Made by a program: the position numbers and the translations under genes
Shown here: positions 1 to 11,506 of the stretch, piece after piece
Layout of the letters: each line of letters opens with the position of its first letter
How positions within the stretch are numbered: the stretch's first letter is position 1
The notes under the pieces: model-generated
The model's input: the letters and a program-made list of their open reading frames with translations, nothing else
What the model was told of the DNA's origin: nothing
The model's database searches: none
Origin: Sipunculus nudus
Lineage: Eukaryota > Annelida > Sipuncula > Golfingiida > Sipunculidae
Length of the DNA: 64,000 nucleotides
Reading direction: 5' to 3'
NCBI GenBank assembly: GCA_026874595.1
Contig: CM049310.1
Span: 34,847,558-34,911,557 of the forward strand

Positions 1-1092
1 AGTGCATTACAATCCTCCAATTTAACACTGCGGCTTGTGTACACCTGTTTGACACCACAGCACATTCAGGACAATTCAGAAAAAAGAAAAAAACAATGAT
101 CATATAACAATGGTTGTGTAATCCAAGTGATACCGATTTGCTGACGATTTTATTTTGTGTTGCATGAGAGAATTGTCTGAATGACTACAGTTCGAGATTT
201 CCTTTGCAGGTGAAGAGGAAAAATAAGGATGGTAATAAATGAACGCTTTTATAAAAGTCAATGCCTAATAAGGTAGCAGAATATAAAAAAAAACATGTTC
301 ATATAAAAATATGTAAAACAGTCTTTATTTGAATGATGTAAAAAAATAATACGGGACATCGGTACCCCGATTATGTCAGTCACCTTGCGCAAATACCTAT
401 GACAGCTGAGCCGATTAATGACATGGAATGGCATCGACAATAATTGTCTTTATTGTCTTTCATTGTGCTTGATATTACATGCAAAAGTTTAAAAAAAAAC
501 TGAAATGCTGTCCCTCAGACTCCAGCGTATTATATTTACTTCAGTGCGTATACGAACCAAATCCGGGGTTTTGTTTTAAAATTGTCAGGAAATTTGTCAT
601 ATTTATATCCCGCGGAAACGCGGTCCCTTTCTTGAACTTTGTTGACCCGTTATAATACATTCATTTCTCGACGTAGTCCAATAATACAAACTTGATAAAC
701 ATTGTCACTTGAGGAAAGGCCGCTTCATATTTATATTATAATGCGCTACTGGTTGTCTTGTAATTGAAGTGCCATGAGCGAGTCTCCGTGTATGTCAGTG
801 TGCAAGCCAGCTGACAGCGTCCGCATTCACGGGACTCGTGAACATTTTACGCAGTAAATACGGCACCATATGAAAAAATCATTCTTGTTTTAACATGCAT
901 ATTACGTGCTACTGGATGGCACTTGGTTAGGCAAGTTCCCAGCATCCCTTGCGCGAGCGCTGTATACACACAGATTAACCCAGGGCACTGGGATCTTGAG
1001 TACATGGGTAAGCCCTGCACGTAGCCGCCGACGGCGACGCAACAGGTTTCAGGTCTCTGTTGCGTCGCCGGCCCACCATAGGGCTAACTGGG
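1..1092. other. No recognised feature
   Basis: AT-rich sequence without a convincing coding exon, RNA gene or repeat family that recurs elsewhere in the window. Short open frames here have no recognisable domain. Confidence 0.5.
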
Positions 1093-1100
1093 GATATAAC
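1093..1100. repeat. Left 8-bp target-site duplication (gatataac)
   Basis: The octamer gatataac directly abuts the left end of the foldback element. The same octamer at 4595-4602 abuts its right end. An 8-bp duplication is typical of hAT and P-type DNA transposons and of some foldback elements. Confidence 0.7.
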
Positions 1101-2155
1101 GGTTCAGGCCCGGCTATCCGCTTCCCAGTTATCCGCTTCCCAAATATCTGCTCACCAAATATCCGCGTGCCCAGATATCCGTGTCGGTCGAAAACGGTCG
1201 AAAATGTACCTGCACGCTTCATATATGCAACGATCTTGGATAAAGATGATGAAGGAAGATATCAAGGAACATTTTAATACAGGAGCTACCGGTTTTTTGA
1301 AGCATTTTTGACCAGATCCCGACATCGCTTTCGAGGCTGGTGTCCTGAATTGGGTCAACGGATTACCGCACGTGTGCGATCACTGAACCGCGACGCTCCA
1401 AGCGAACTTGTACGTGTGAGCCCATCCCGGCCTTAGTTAAAATTAGTGTTTTAAAATCATTGTTTTATTAAATTATTATTAATTTACACGTTTTTGTGTC
1501 AGCTTTATATACATTCTTGCAGGTTTTTTATTAAGTTACCTCGAGCGATTGTTTTTACATCATTCATGACACATATATGCTGACGGACGGACAAAAAATC
1601 TGATTTTAAATTTGTTGACATAAAGGTGATTAAAGGAGATAAGACATATTCCTTATCAATATTTTTTTACCTTAAAATGTTAGCTTGCATGTTTTCATCA
1701 CGTTAACCTGGGGAAACCCCGCTTCCTTGATATAATTAAGCAGATTCGTGCAGTCGAAAACCGCTCCGCCGCAAAAGGGTTCTCTTTAAGTGTAATACAA
1801 ACATTGATCATGTAACCTTGATTTAATCATTAAGGCAATCACACATGTAATTTTATAAATGAAGATTCTCTCTCTTTCTCATTCATTCATTCATTCATTC
1901 TTTCTTTCTCTCGTCATATACCTCGTTATCGGTCAAAATAAAGTAATTTAATGCGACAAGTCTGGGATTCATGAAAATTAAACTCATTTATTAATTAATA
2001 ATTCATTCAGTTATTCCGTCTTTCTTTTTCTCTCCTTTATCTTCCCTCTCCATCTCTGTTTTTGAGTCTAATTGTGCAATATTAGACGACTTACATATAC
2101 CATTATCGGACAAAGCAAAGTTGTTAAAGAATCAGGTCAAGGGAACCTTGAAAAT
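1101..2155 (+). repeat. Left inverted arm of foldback element
   Basis: Matches the complement of 3538-4594 almost throughout, including the cttcatatatgcaacgatc stretch near 1220 (inverse near 4470) and the section ending gtcaagggaaccttgaaaat near 2155 (inverse at 3538). The few differences suggest a recent insertion or gene conversion between arms. Confidence 0.8.
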
Positions 2156-2453
2156 TAAATTCACGAACTCTTTCCGTCTCTTTCTCATCCTTATTCTCAT
2201 TATTTCTTTCTATATCTCTCTCATTCCATCTCTCATCCCTTCATTTATTCATTCTTTCTTTCTTTCTCTTTCGCTCTCTCATTCATTCATTTATTCTTTC
2301 TCTCCATATATATCGTTATCGGAAAAACATTATTAAATAAGATCCATCAATATTTAATTTACTCTCTCTCTCTCTCTCTCTCATTCTATTATTCTTTCTT
2401 TCTCCCTCTTATTCATTTATTCAGTCATTAATTCATTCTTTCCTTCTCTCTCT

Positions 2454-2514
<61 letters not shown>

Positions 2515-2875
2515 ATATATTTATATTTATATATCGTTATCGGACAAAATATTGTTATTAAATGAGACAAGTCTATGATCAATTAAAAATTAAAATAACT
2601 CTCTCTTTCCGTCTCTCTCATTATTTCTCTTTTTCTCTCTCTATCTCTCATTTATTCACTCATTCATTCTTTCTTTCTCTCTCGTCATATATATCGTTAT
2701 CGGACAAAATAAAGTTCTTAAATAAGACAATTCTGGGCTTCATGGAAATTAAAATAATACTCTTTTTCCGTCTCATTATTTCTCTTTCTCTCAATCTCAC
2801 AAAAATTCATTCATCATTCATTCTTTCTCTCTCGTCATACACATCGTTATCGGACAAAATAAAGTTATTAATACA
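1920..2875 (+). repeat. Diverged tandem units with 'cgttatcggacaaaataaag' core
   Basis: The core cgttatcggacaaaataaag or a variant recurs near 1924, 2102, 2310, 2535, 2694 and 2842. Each is followed by a 'gacaagtctgggattcatg'-like segment and then a tract of ttct/ctct/attc repeats. Spacing is about 150-225 bases. The array starts inside the left arm, continues through the centre, and two units are mirrored in the right arm near 3590 and 3770. Confidence 0.7.
2457..2535. repeat. TA microsatellite
   Basis: Nearly pure TA dinucleotide run with one tacata interruption, inside the tandem array of the foldback element. Confidence 0.9.
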
Positions 2876-3027
2876 CTTGCGTAAACTGACATTTTCATTT
2901 GCAACATATAAAGACAAAGCTACTTTGCGATCCCAACTCATCTTTAAAACATTCACATTATATATCCAAAATCCAGCAGGAATTTAGATCTTATTCGCCA
3001 AGATAGTATGTGCAATAATCTCTCTGA

Positions 3028-3303
3028 CCGTTGACGGGGATTTTGAAAAATTTAGATAGTTATTTAGAAAAAAAATCATGGAGTAATCATTACATACCAA
3101 TATTTAATTCATATTCCTTTCAACCATCATGGCCTTCAATTATAAACAAAACAGTAACAGCAGTCAAAAAAGATATACAGATAAAATATTTACATTTTGC
3201 TGAAAGTATTGTACAGTATTTACAGACATACGAAGAAGAAAAAAAGGAATGTACATGCTCAGATCTACATTTCATACAAGGTCATCGGGTATGCTCAAAG
3301 TGA
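3028..3303 (+). other. Unassigned open frame in foldback centre
   Basis: An open frame from just after a stop at 3025-3027 to a TGA at 3301-3303, about 90 codons, without an early ATG. It lies in the only non-repetitive part of the foldback centre. The translation contains a Lys/Glu-rich stretch and ends with a Cys-containing segment (YEEEKKECTCSDLHF). I do not recognise a family. It could be a remnant of a captured exon or transposase piece, or chance. Confidence 0.25.
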
Positions 3304-3537
3304 TGTGATGAAACAAAATGAATCGGCAGACAATGCATGTCTATCAAGATATTCCAATCTTGGCGTTTAATATATGCATTTGTAGCCCTAAAAGTTGTGG
3401 ACAACGTGCCTAATCTTCTTGAGGAAAGTCCTGGTGTTAATTCTCTCATTTCGATGTCGCTCTGTAAGTTTAGCGATGCGGCAGTCCAGTCTCTTGTACT
3501 TCCGTTTTCTTGGGGGCGATGCTTCGCCGTGCTCAAT

Positions 3538-4594
3538 GTTGATTTTCAAGGTTTCCTTGACCTGATTCATTTAACAACTTTGCTTTGTCCGATAATGGTA
3601 TATGTAAGTCGTCTAATATTGCATAATTAGACTCAAAAACAGAGATGGAGAGAGAAGATAAAGGAGAGAAAAAGAAAGACGGAATAACTGAATGAATTAT
3701 TAATTAATAAATGAGAGTTTAATTTTCATGAATCCCAGACTTGTCGCATTAAATTACTTTATTTTGACCGATAACGAGGTATATGACGAGAGAAAGAAAG
3801 AATGAATGAATGAATGAGAAAGAGAGAGAATGTTTATTTATATAATTACGTATGTGATTGCCTTAATGATTAAATCAAGGTTACATGATCAACGTTTGTA
3901 TTACACTTAAAGAGAACCCTTTTGCGGCGGAGCGGTTTTCGACTGCACGAATCTGCTTAATTATATCAAGGAAGCGGGGTTACCCCAGGTTAACATGATG
4001 AAAACATGCAAGCTAACATTTTAAGGTAAAAAAATATTGATAAGGAATATGTATTATCTCCTATAATCACCTTTATGCCAACAAATTCAAAATCAGATTT
4101 TTTGTCCGTCCGTCAGCATATATGTGTCATGAATGATGCAAAAACAATCGCTCGAGGTAACTTAATAAAAAACCTGCAAGAATGTATATAAAGCTGACAC
4201 AAAAACGTGTAAATTAATAATAATTTAATAAAACAATGATTTTAAAACACTAATTTTAACTAAGGCCGGGATGGGCTCACACGTACAAGTTCGCTTGGAG
4301 CGTCGCGGTTCAGTGATCGCACACGTGCGGTAATCCGTTGACCCAATTCAGGACACCAGCCTCGAAAGCGATGCCGCGATCTGGTCAAAAATGCTTCAAA
4401 AACCGGTAGCTCCTGTATTAAAATGTTCCTTAATGTCTTCCTTCATCATCTTTATCCAAGATCGTTGCATATATGAAGCATGCAGGTACATTTTCGACCG
4501 TTTTCGACCGACACGGATATCTGGGCACGCGGATATTTGGTGAGCAGATATTTGGGAAGCGGATAACTGGGAAGCGGATAGCCGGGCGGACACC
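3538..4594 (-). repeat. Right inverted arm of foldback element
   Basis: Inverse copy of 1101-2155, ending in ...gccgggcggacacc directly before the second gatataac octamer at 4595-4602. Confidence 0.8.
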
Positions 4595-4602
4595 GATATA
4601 AC

Positions 4603-5861
4603 ACGATACGATCTGTTACTCTTAGAAAGGAAATTGTTTAAAAATATTTCCTATGGTTTTAACATACCAATGTTCACATTATGTAGTATGTCAAAAGACC
4701 TGTAATAAAAAATAACCATTCTGGAAAGCATGAAACACCTGTAACATCAACAACTGATTTATTTGTCCAGATGGAATTGAAGCATTAACAGTCCGGCAGA
4801 CATCTTGCATTCGGTGGCAGTCCTGTAAAATGTTTTAGGCCTGTGTACTGTTATGTTCATATTTTACTTCCTCGGTGCGAAACAGTGATGTAAAGTTTTT
4901 CAGTGGTCAAATATACAATACACAGACGTACTGAGCATTAAACAATTGACATATGTTAAATTTCGCAGTTGTGTATGGAGTGTTATAATCACAGTTAACT
5001 GCAGGGGCAATCTATGGACTCCACATTGCGTCAGTCACTAAAAAAGAGCAATTGAGGAGTCCATTCTTATGGGCTACCCTGCACGCTGTCAGCGGCATCG
5101 ACAATTATATCACTGTGTACATGTTTCAAGTGAATTGCCAAGATATTTTTTGGCAAAAAATACATTAAAACTTATATATTATCAGGATTGGGAATTCCGT
5201 TTTGGTCTGTTAATTCCGCAATTCCGTCCGCGGTCGTGTAAATTCACTGGCTCTACTATCAGAAGGGCTTTCATATATTGATTCAGTTAGAATCCCTGTG
5301 TCAATGCGACAAGGGCAAACGTTTTCTTACCAATTATTTAACTATGTGCACATGGAAATCTGATGTATACACAATAAATTCAAACAAAAACAAAGCATTG
5401 TAATGTTCTTTATTGAATGTATATTACCACCATACGGACATGATCACTGATATTCACGGCGTCAAGTTCGGCCGACGTAATAATTCAAATTGCCGTAAGT
5501 TATCCTGGGCGGCCTTGCTGCAGTCTTGCAGCGCTGACATATATAGTAAACAATACATATCACAGATAAATGGAGTCCGTACGTGGCGGACTACCGATCA
5601 GCATGGCCACCTACAGGGTCTGCCTTCACAGACACCTTCATTCAGTGTTATCTATGATACACTTTACCACTGATTCTGTTATGTGTAACTAATATTATTA
5701 TTATATTAGATGATAAAGCTTAACGGAGATTGAATAAAAACTGGTGGTAACTTTTAAGCTTGGCGGGGAGAAATGAAAGCATTACGTTGTCCTGTGTTAT
5801 ATTGGCTAGGGAGAAAAGTGAGGTAAGGATGGCCCATCCTTTAGTTTCATAAAGTGATCTC
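4603..5861. other. No recognised feature
   Basis: No domain-bearing frame, RNA gene or repeat family seen. The short open frames near 5069-5281 and 5413-5673 have no recognisable homology. Confidence 0.5.
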
Positions 5862-5935
5862 CCAAATCCGGTGGGGGGGGGGGGGGGGGAGCTTATTACG
5901 GGAGGGGCACTTATTACATCGAATACGGTAAAAAT
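5862..5935 (-). mobile_element. Possible end of a pogo/Tigger-like element
   Basis: Poly-G (about 5871-5889), then cttattacgggaggggcac and ttattacatcgaatacggta. Read on the minus strand it starts taccgtattcgatgtaataa, which resembles the taccgtttt...ataatccgca ends of the pogo element at 43119-45323. No partner end or transposase was found nearby, so this is a solo end or a coincidence. Confidence 0.35.
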
Positions 5936-6815
5936 ATGCAAAAAACCTCTGAAACATGTCAGGCCTGAATACTAGGGTCATATAATATTTATATACGATG
6001 TTATGCTTCAGGAGCACATTGGAAGAACAAAGCCTGCCTATAAATGCCTATGAATGGGTAGCCAACATCTGCTACAAAGGATTCACCCCCATTTCACAAT
6101 GGTATATGAAATTGCTAACAGAATAGAAGGAAAACAGAATGCTCCTCCCCTGACAGAGGTAAAATTAATATACCCATCATTTGGGTTATAAACAGCATAA
6201 TTGCATTTCTTGAGGGACAACTAGAGCCCAACCTACATCATGTTAAGTTGAAAATTAACACATACCCTTGTATAATTCAGCCGAACCCTAACATAAAATA
6301 AGACACTAATTTATAATCTGTTTGAACTTATCCTTCAATTATACCAATCATGTTTGATAAGGAGTCATGTACATACTCGAAATTCACCTGTCCACTTGTG
6401 AAAAGGTCTGAAGTTATTTCTAATTGACATTAATTAACATTGAGAGCCTGTCCAAATGACAGGTGCCTTTGTGTCAAGTATTTGTATATTTCCTTGCTAC
6501 CTGTAACCAGGTTCCCCCATATTGGAATCAGCTTTGCATGACTTTTTGCACTATAATATGTCCGGGAGCTTAAGGACAGGTATATGGATACAGATTTAAA
6601 AACTCCCATGGCCAGAATGATTATGTATTCAGCTTTGTTTGTTGGTTTTTAGTACAAAATTCCACGAAACTAAGGAAGGGTACGGGAAGGAAACACCCCA
6701 TTACAATTTGGATTTGATCTGAATAAAAGGGCAGATCAGTGCAGTCATCTGACCTATGGCAATAGCCTGTCCAGTTATCTGTATTATAACTGGCACATTC
6801 TGGAACCCTTGGAAT
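5936..6815. other. No recognised feature
   Basis: AT-rich, no convincing coding exon. Possibly the flank of the repeat that becomes recognisable at about 6816. Confidence 0.4.
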
Positions 6816-7760
6816 AACATATCTGAAATTCAGTATACTGTTAGATCTCCCAAAGATCTCTTACCAAAGTGAACATTTGGTCACTGTGACTTCATTCATA
6901 TGAGATATTAAGGTAAAACCTCCATATTCCATTTAAAAGCCAAACCTTTTGACTAAAACCTTTCATCTTGCACATATGCACATAGATGAAGAACCCTATT
7001 GATTATGAGGTCATGGGGTCAAAGGTCAGGGCCACAGGACCCACTTCTTGAAAAAGCATGTGGACCATTTTAAGCCAAGCCAGTTGACTTAAACCTTTCA
7101 TCGTGCAAATATGGCTCACCCACCCATGGATGAAGAACCTTTTGATTTTGAGGTCAAAGGACATGGCCACAAGGTTTTCTTGAAAAAACTTGTGGATCCA
7201 CATTCAGCCAAACCATTTGACCAAAACCTTTTTTTTTGCACCCGGGCTCCCCCACCCATGGATGAAGAAGCCTATTGATTTTGAGGTCAGGGGGTCAAAA
7301 GTCACAGCCACAAGGCCCACTTCTTGAAAAAGCTTGTGGACCCATTTAAAGCCAAACCGTTTGACCAAAACCTTTAATCATGCAAATATGGCTCACTGAT
7401 CCATGGATGAAGAACCCTATAGATTTTGAGGTCATGGGGTCAGAGGTCATGGCCACTGGGCCAACTTCTTGAATAAACTTGTGGACCCATTTGAAGCTAA
7501 ACTGTTTGACCAAACCCTTTCATCTTGCTCATATGGCTCAAGATATGAATGAAAAACCTCTATATTCCATTAAAACCTATTGTTACACTTCAAGTCTGCC
7601 ACTTATAAAAACCACTAGTGTTGTTTTGATCAAATATGGTATAACCATTCCTGCATGTATTTCCTATGTCCATCACAAAATAAGGTCAATATTGCATAAT
7701 ATACAGTATTATGGTCCTGAACATAATGCATGTTGTCTAAAATAAGGAAAGATATTTACT
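6816..7760 (+). mobile_element. Degenerate family B core copy with internal array
   Basis: 6830-6930 (ttcagtatactgttagatct ... cattcatatgagatattaag) and 7550-7745 (cattaaaacctattgttaca ... catgttgtctaaaataagg) match the diverged core units of the family B copies at 11.6, 13.8 and 28.8 kb. A ~140-bp tandem array separates them. The 5' hairpin and 3' end are not recognisable. Confidence 0.6.
6940..7545 (+). repeat. ~140-bp tandem array, about four units
   Basis: Units start at 'tttgac(c/t)aaaacctttcat' near 6947, 7084, 7215, 7359 and 7504, so spacing is 131-145 bases. Each contains 'ccatggatgaagaaccctat', 'gattttgaggtca', 'ggccacaaggcccacttctt' and 'cttgtggacccattt'. The sequence aaacctc(c/t)atattccatt occurs on both sides of the array. 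Confidence 0.8.
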
Positions 7761-8376
7761 CATTTAACATGACAATTGTTGAAGCTATAGAGAGCCTACT
7801 TCAGACATTTAACTATATTAAATCAATCATACAAATTAAGATGGAAATTCAGCATTTTTATATAGCGATTACAATTTACTGGTAGCCCAGATAAGCTGTA
7901 CTTGAATCCAAGCTTTATTAGATAATTAATGTAGGTTAATATTCCAGTTACACACCAGGTTAATATCTTCTACTTGTGCAAGCTCTGTGATGTGATGGGA
8001 TTTATGCGTGCTGTAGACCTGTAATATTCATATACCACAAGGGTATATGTCTGTCATATTTCCTTATTACTGTCATTAACCTACTCCTTAAATTGAACAA
8101 GTCAGCATGACATATCATGCTTGGAATTCCCAGTAGTTTTAAAACAGCAAGTAGCATTTAAACTTAGTTACATGAGTTGCAAGCACCTGGTAACGATGTG
8201 TATTCAATACAAGTCCCTGTGTCATCATCTAAAATAGAACAAACTATGTAGCTATTGTGGGCTAGGTAATCCAAATTTGAGATGAATTGTCTTTTAAAGT
8301 TCTACAAATATCAATGTTATTATAACAAACTATAGGTATCAGCATGTTTCTTTTCTAGCAAATGGTTTCATATTAA
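7761..8376. other. No recognised feature
   Basis: AT-rich intergenic sequence up to the start of family A copy A1. Confidence 0.5.
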
Positions 8377-10639
8377 TTGTATCGCCAGACATAGTCTGGA
8401 GATACTATGGTTTAGGCATGGTCGCGCCGCCGCCGCCGCAGAGATTTCTTTTGGACACAATAACTCAAAAAATATTTCACGGATCTTTACCAAACTTGGT
8501 ATATGTATAGATATGGGTGAGAGGACGACGCCTATTTAAAATGAGGTCATGACCTCAAATAGGAGAGTGACCTTGACCTTGAATAGGTTCAATTTTGGGG
8601 AAAATCACACAAATTCTTAAATATCTCAAGAAAACTTGCATGGATTGATCCCAAAATCAAGTTGATCGAAGATCATGGATAGGGTTGTCATGTTCCAGAA
8701 ACTGGTGGCGCCACCTATTATTCTTTACTTGTTTTCATGCCGTTTAATATCCCCAAAATTGCTACTTGACAGTACTGTCAAAAACTAATGGACAGATTTC
8801 TTTTATATTATGCAAATACATAGATATGGGTTATGGGATGATGTTTATTTAAATTAGGGTCATGACCTTTCCTATGAGAGTGCCTTGACCTTGAATATTG
8901 CCATATATGGTGAAAATCACACAAAATCATAAATTTCTCAATAAGGGATGCATGCATTGGTCCAAAAATCAACTTGACCGAAGATCTTGGATAGTAATGT
9001 CATGTACCGGAAACAGGTGGCGCCACCTGTTATTCTTTTACTTGTTTTCGTGCCGTTTAATACCCCATCATTGCCACTTAACAGTACATTTATAACCTGT
9101 GAGCATTATAAGTCAAAAACTAATGGAAGGATTTCTTTCATATTATGCATATACATAGACATGGGTTATGGGATGATGTATATATAATTGGGGTCATGAC
9201 CTTTCCTATTAGAGTGGCCTTGACCTTGAATATTGCCATATATAGTGAAAATTACACAAAATCATTAATATCTCAATAAGGGATGCATGCATTGGTCCAA
9301 AAATCAACATGTTCGAAGATCTTGGAAAGTATTGTCATGTACGGGAAACAGGTGGCGCCACCTGTTATTCTTTTACTTGTTTTGTGCCGTTTAATACCCC
9401 ATCATTGCCATTTATCAGTACTGTGAGCATTATAAGTCAAAAACTAATGGACAAATTTCTTTCATATTATGCATATACATGGATATGGGTTATAGGACAA
9501 TGTTTATTTGAATAGGGGTCATGACCTTTCCAATGAGTGGCCTTGACCTTGAATATTGCCATATATGGTGAAAATCACACAAAATCATTAATTTCTCAAT
9601 AAGGGATGCATGCATTGGTCCAAAAATCAACTTGACCCAAGATCTTGGATAGTAATGTCATGTACTGGAAACAGGTGGCGCCACCTGTTATTCTTTTACT
9701 TGTTTTCGTGCAGTTTAATACCCCATCATTGCCACTTAACAGTACATTTATAACCTGTGAGCATTTTAAGTCAAAACTTAATGGACAGATTTCTTTCATA
9801 TTATGCATATACATAGACATGGGTTATGGGATAATGTATATATAAATTGGGGTCATGACCTTTCCTATTAGAGTGGCCTTGACCTTGAATATTGCCATAT
9901 ATGGTGAAAATTACACAAAATCATTAATATCTCAATAAGGGATGCATGCATTGGTCCAAAAATCAACATGTTCAAAGATCTTGGAAAGTATTGTCATGTA
10001 CGGGAAACAGGTGGCGCCACCTGTTATTCTTTTCTTGTTTTGTGCCGTTTAATACCCCATCATTGCCATTTATCAGTACTGTGAGCATTATAAGTCAAAA
10101 ACTAATGAACAAATTTCTTTCATATTATGCATATACATGGATATGGGTTATAGGATAATGTTTATTTGAATAGGGGTCATGACCTTTCCAATGAGTGGCC
10201 TTGACCTTGAATATTGCCATATATGGTGAAAATCACACAAAATCATTAATTTCTCAATAAGGGATGCATTGATTGGTCCAAAAATCAACTTGAACAAAGA
10301 TCTTGGATAGTGTTGTCATGTACGGGAAACAGGTGGTGCCACCTGTTATTCTTTTACTTGTTTTCGTGCTGTTTAATACCCCATCATTGCCACTTAACAG
10401 TACTGTGAGCATTATAAGTCAAAAACTAATGGACAGATTTCTTGCATATACATAGACATGGGTTAGGGGATGATGTATATTGAAATTTGGATCATGACCT
10501 TTTCTATGAGAATGATCTTTTCTATGAGTGTGGTCTGATATTAATTGTTGCTGAAGATGGGGGGCCTATTCTTAAAGGGGGGGGGGGGGATTAATTGTCT
10601 GGCGATACTATGGCACCTGCAGTGCCAAGAAATATCTAG
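8377..10639 (+). mobile_element. Family A element, copy A1
   Basis: The 5' end ttgtatcgccagacatagtc folds into a ccagac/gtctgg hairpin. The inverse of gtatcgccagaca recurs at 10596-10608 (tgtctggcgatac), set back from the 3' end, so the terminal repeats are asymmetric. Downstream lie a 3' hairpin (ggcac...gtgcc, 10612-10626) and a terminal CTAG (10636-10639) followed by T. The interior holds a GCC-rich start, ~330-bp tandem units and a poly-G tract. This matches known features of Helentron/HINE non-autonomous rolling-circle elements; the family assignment is inferred. No protein is encoded. Confidence 0.75.
8690..10450 (+). repeat. ~330-bp tandem units of A1
   Basis: The ggtgg(c/t)gccacc palindrome marks six units at 8704, 9016, 9351, 9674, 10010 and 10332, giving spacings of 312, 335, 323, 336 and 322. 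Units carry 'gggatgcatgcattggtcca', 'tttaataccccatcattgcc', 'gtgagcattataagtcaaaa' and 'gaccttgaccttgaatattg'-like motifs. Longer units have an extra 'atttataacctg' after 'acagtac'. Confidence 0.9.
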
Positions 10640-10649
10640 TTTTCCAATG

Positions 10650-11270
10650 ATAATGATTTGTGCCCTGCTTTGGTTTCAAATTTTCAGTAATTCTTGGGGG
10701 TATTTATAAGCCCCATAGCTCAAAGAAAATGGGAAATTGAGACCTTATTTCAAGTTTTTAAGGAGAATTCTCATAGACCTCTCATATGTCAAGTTAGACG
10801 ATTCTGGGTCCAGTGGTTATGATTTGTGCCCTGTTAATGGATGACTGCATCTTTAAAGGTCTCAAAAATAGAGAAATTAAAATTGCTTAAAATTCTAAAA
10901 AATACTGATGGTGCCACCAGTCTGCAGGACCTGATGAAGCACTCCATGATGAATATGCATACAAAAAGCAGTGACAAATTAAGTGAGCCTGTTTTGGAAG
11001 AAATTATGAATTTTATTGTGATTTATGAACACCCTTTAAGCCAATACCTGCATGAGTCTGAAAGTAATCAATACGTCTATGGGCTTGTTAAAAAGGTTTG
11101 AATATGCACTTTAAATTTAGTAACAATTCAGACAAATGAAGGTTAATTGTAAACTTTTACAGCTATAAAAATTACCCCATACCCCTGAGATTTGGCAAAA
11201 ACAAACTTTTCCCCAGGGACCCTATATGATGTCAGAGCTCAAAACTTATGGGGCGCTTTATAAATAATTT
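10650..11270 (-). mobile_element. Family F (B-related) copy, minus orientation
   Basis: Read on the minus strand, this contains gagctatggggcttataaat, a 'ggtggcaccatc' motif and two 'acagggcacaaatcat' starts. The same order occurs at 28.31-28.69 kb and 63.49-64.0 kb. The 86-codon open frame at 10841-11101 overlaps it on the other strand and is treated as a shadow. Confidence 0.55.
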
Positions 11271-11506
11271 TCATCTGAAATTGAGTAAAGCCCAGAACAC
11301 ACTAACGTGCACGACACGCTTCTGATAGGATGTAATTAACCAAGCACCTATTGTATTTTTTGTTTATCTTTGTGAAAATAGTGATTTTGATAATCAGCAT
11401 TTAATGTATACAAAAATGTATCTGTTTGGGATAAAACAAGTTCTAAATATGACAGAACTCAGTTACTATTCTATATGTATGTATATATTTGTGTTGCTTT
11501 GTAGCA

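Larger units (their letters stand above)
1101..4594. mobile_element. Foldback-type DNA element with ~1-kb inverted arms
   Basis: The left arm (1101-2155) and right arm (3538-4594) are reverse complements with few differences. They enclose a 1.4-kb centre of pyrimidine-rich tandem repeats, a TA microsatellite and an unassigned open frame. The outermost ~70 bases of each arm hold short direct subrepeats of the type 'atccgcttccca', a foldback trait. The ends read ggt...gcccggctatccg on the left and the inverse on the right, flanked by the octamer gatataac on both sides. No transposase is recognisable, so it is probably non-autonomous. An hAT-related origin fits the 8-bp duplication but is inferred. 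Confidence 0.8.

Noticed and set aside
906-1358. Overlapping frames of 68-123 codons on both strands
   Set aside because: They cross the foldback boundary at 1101 and translate its terminal subrepeats. The same peptide appears from the right arm at 4396-4593.
8898-10158. Series of 60-70-codon frames with similar sequence
   Set aside because: Repeated translations of the ~330-bp A units in register, not a gene family.
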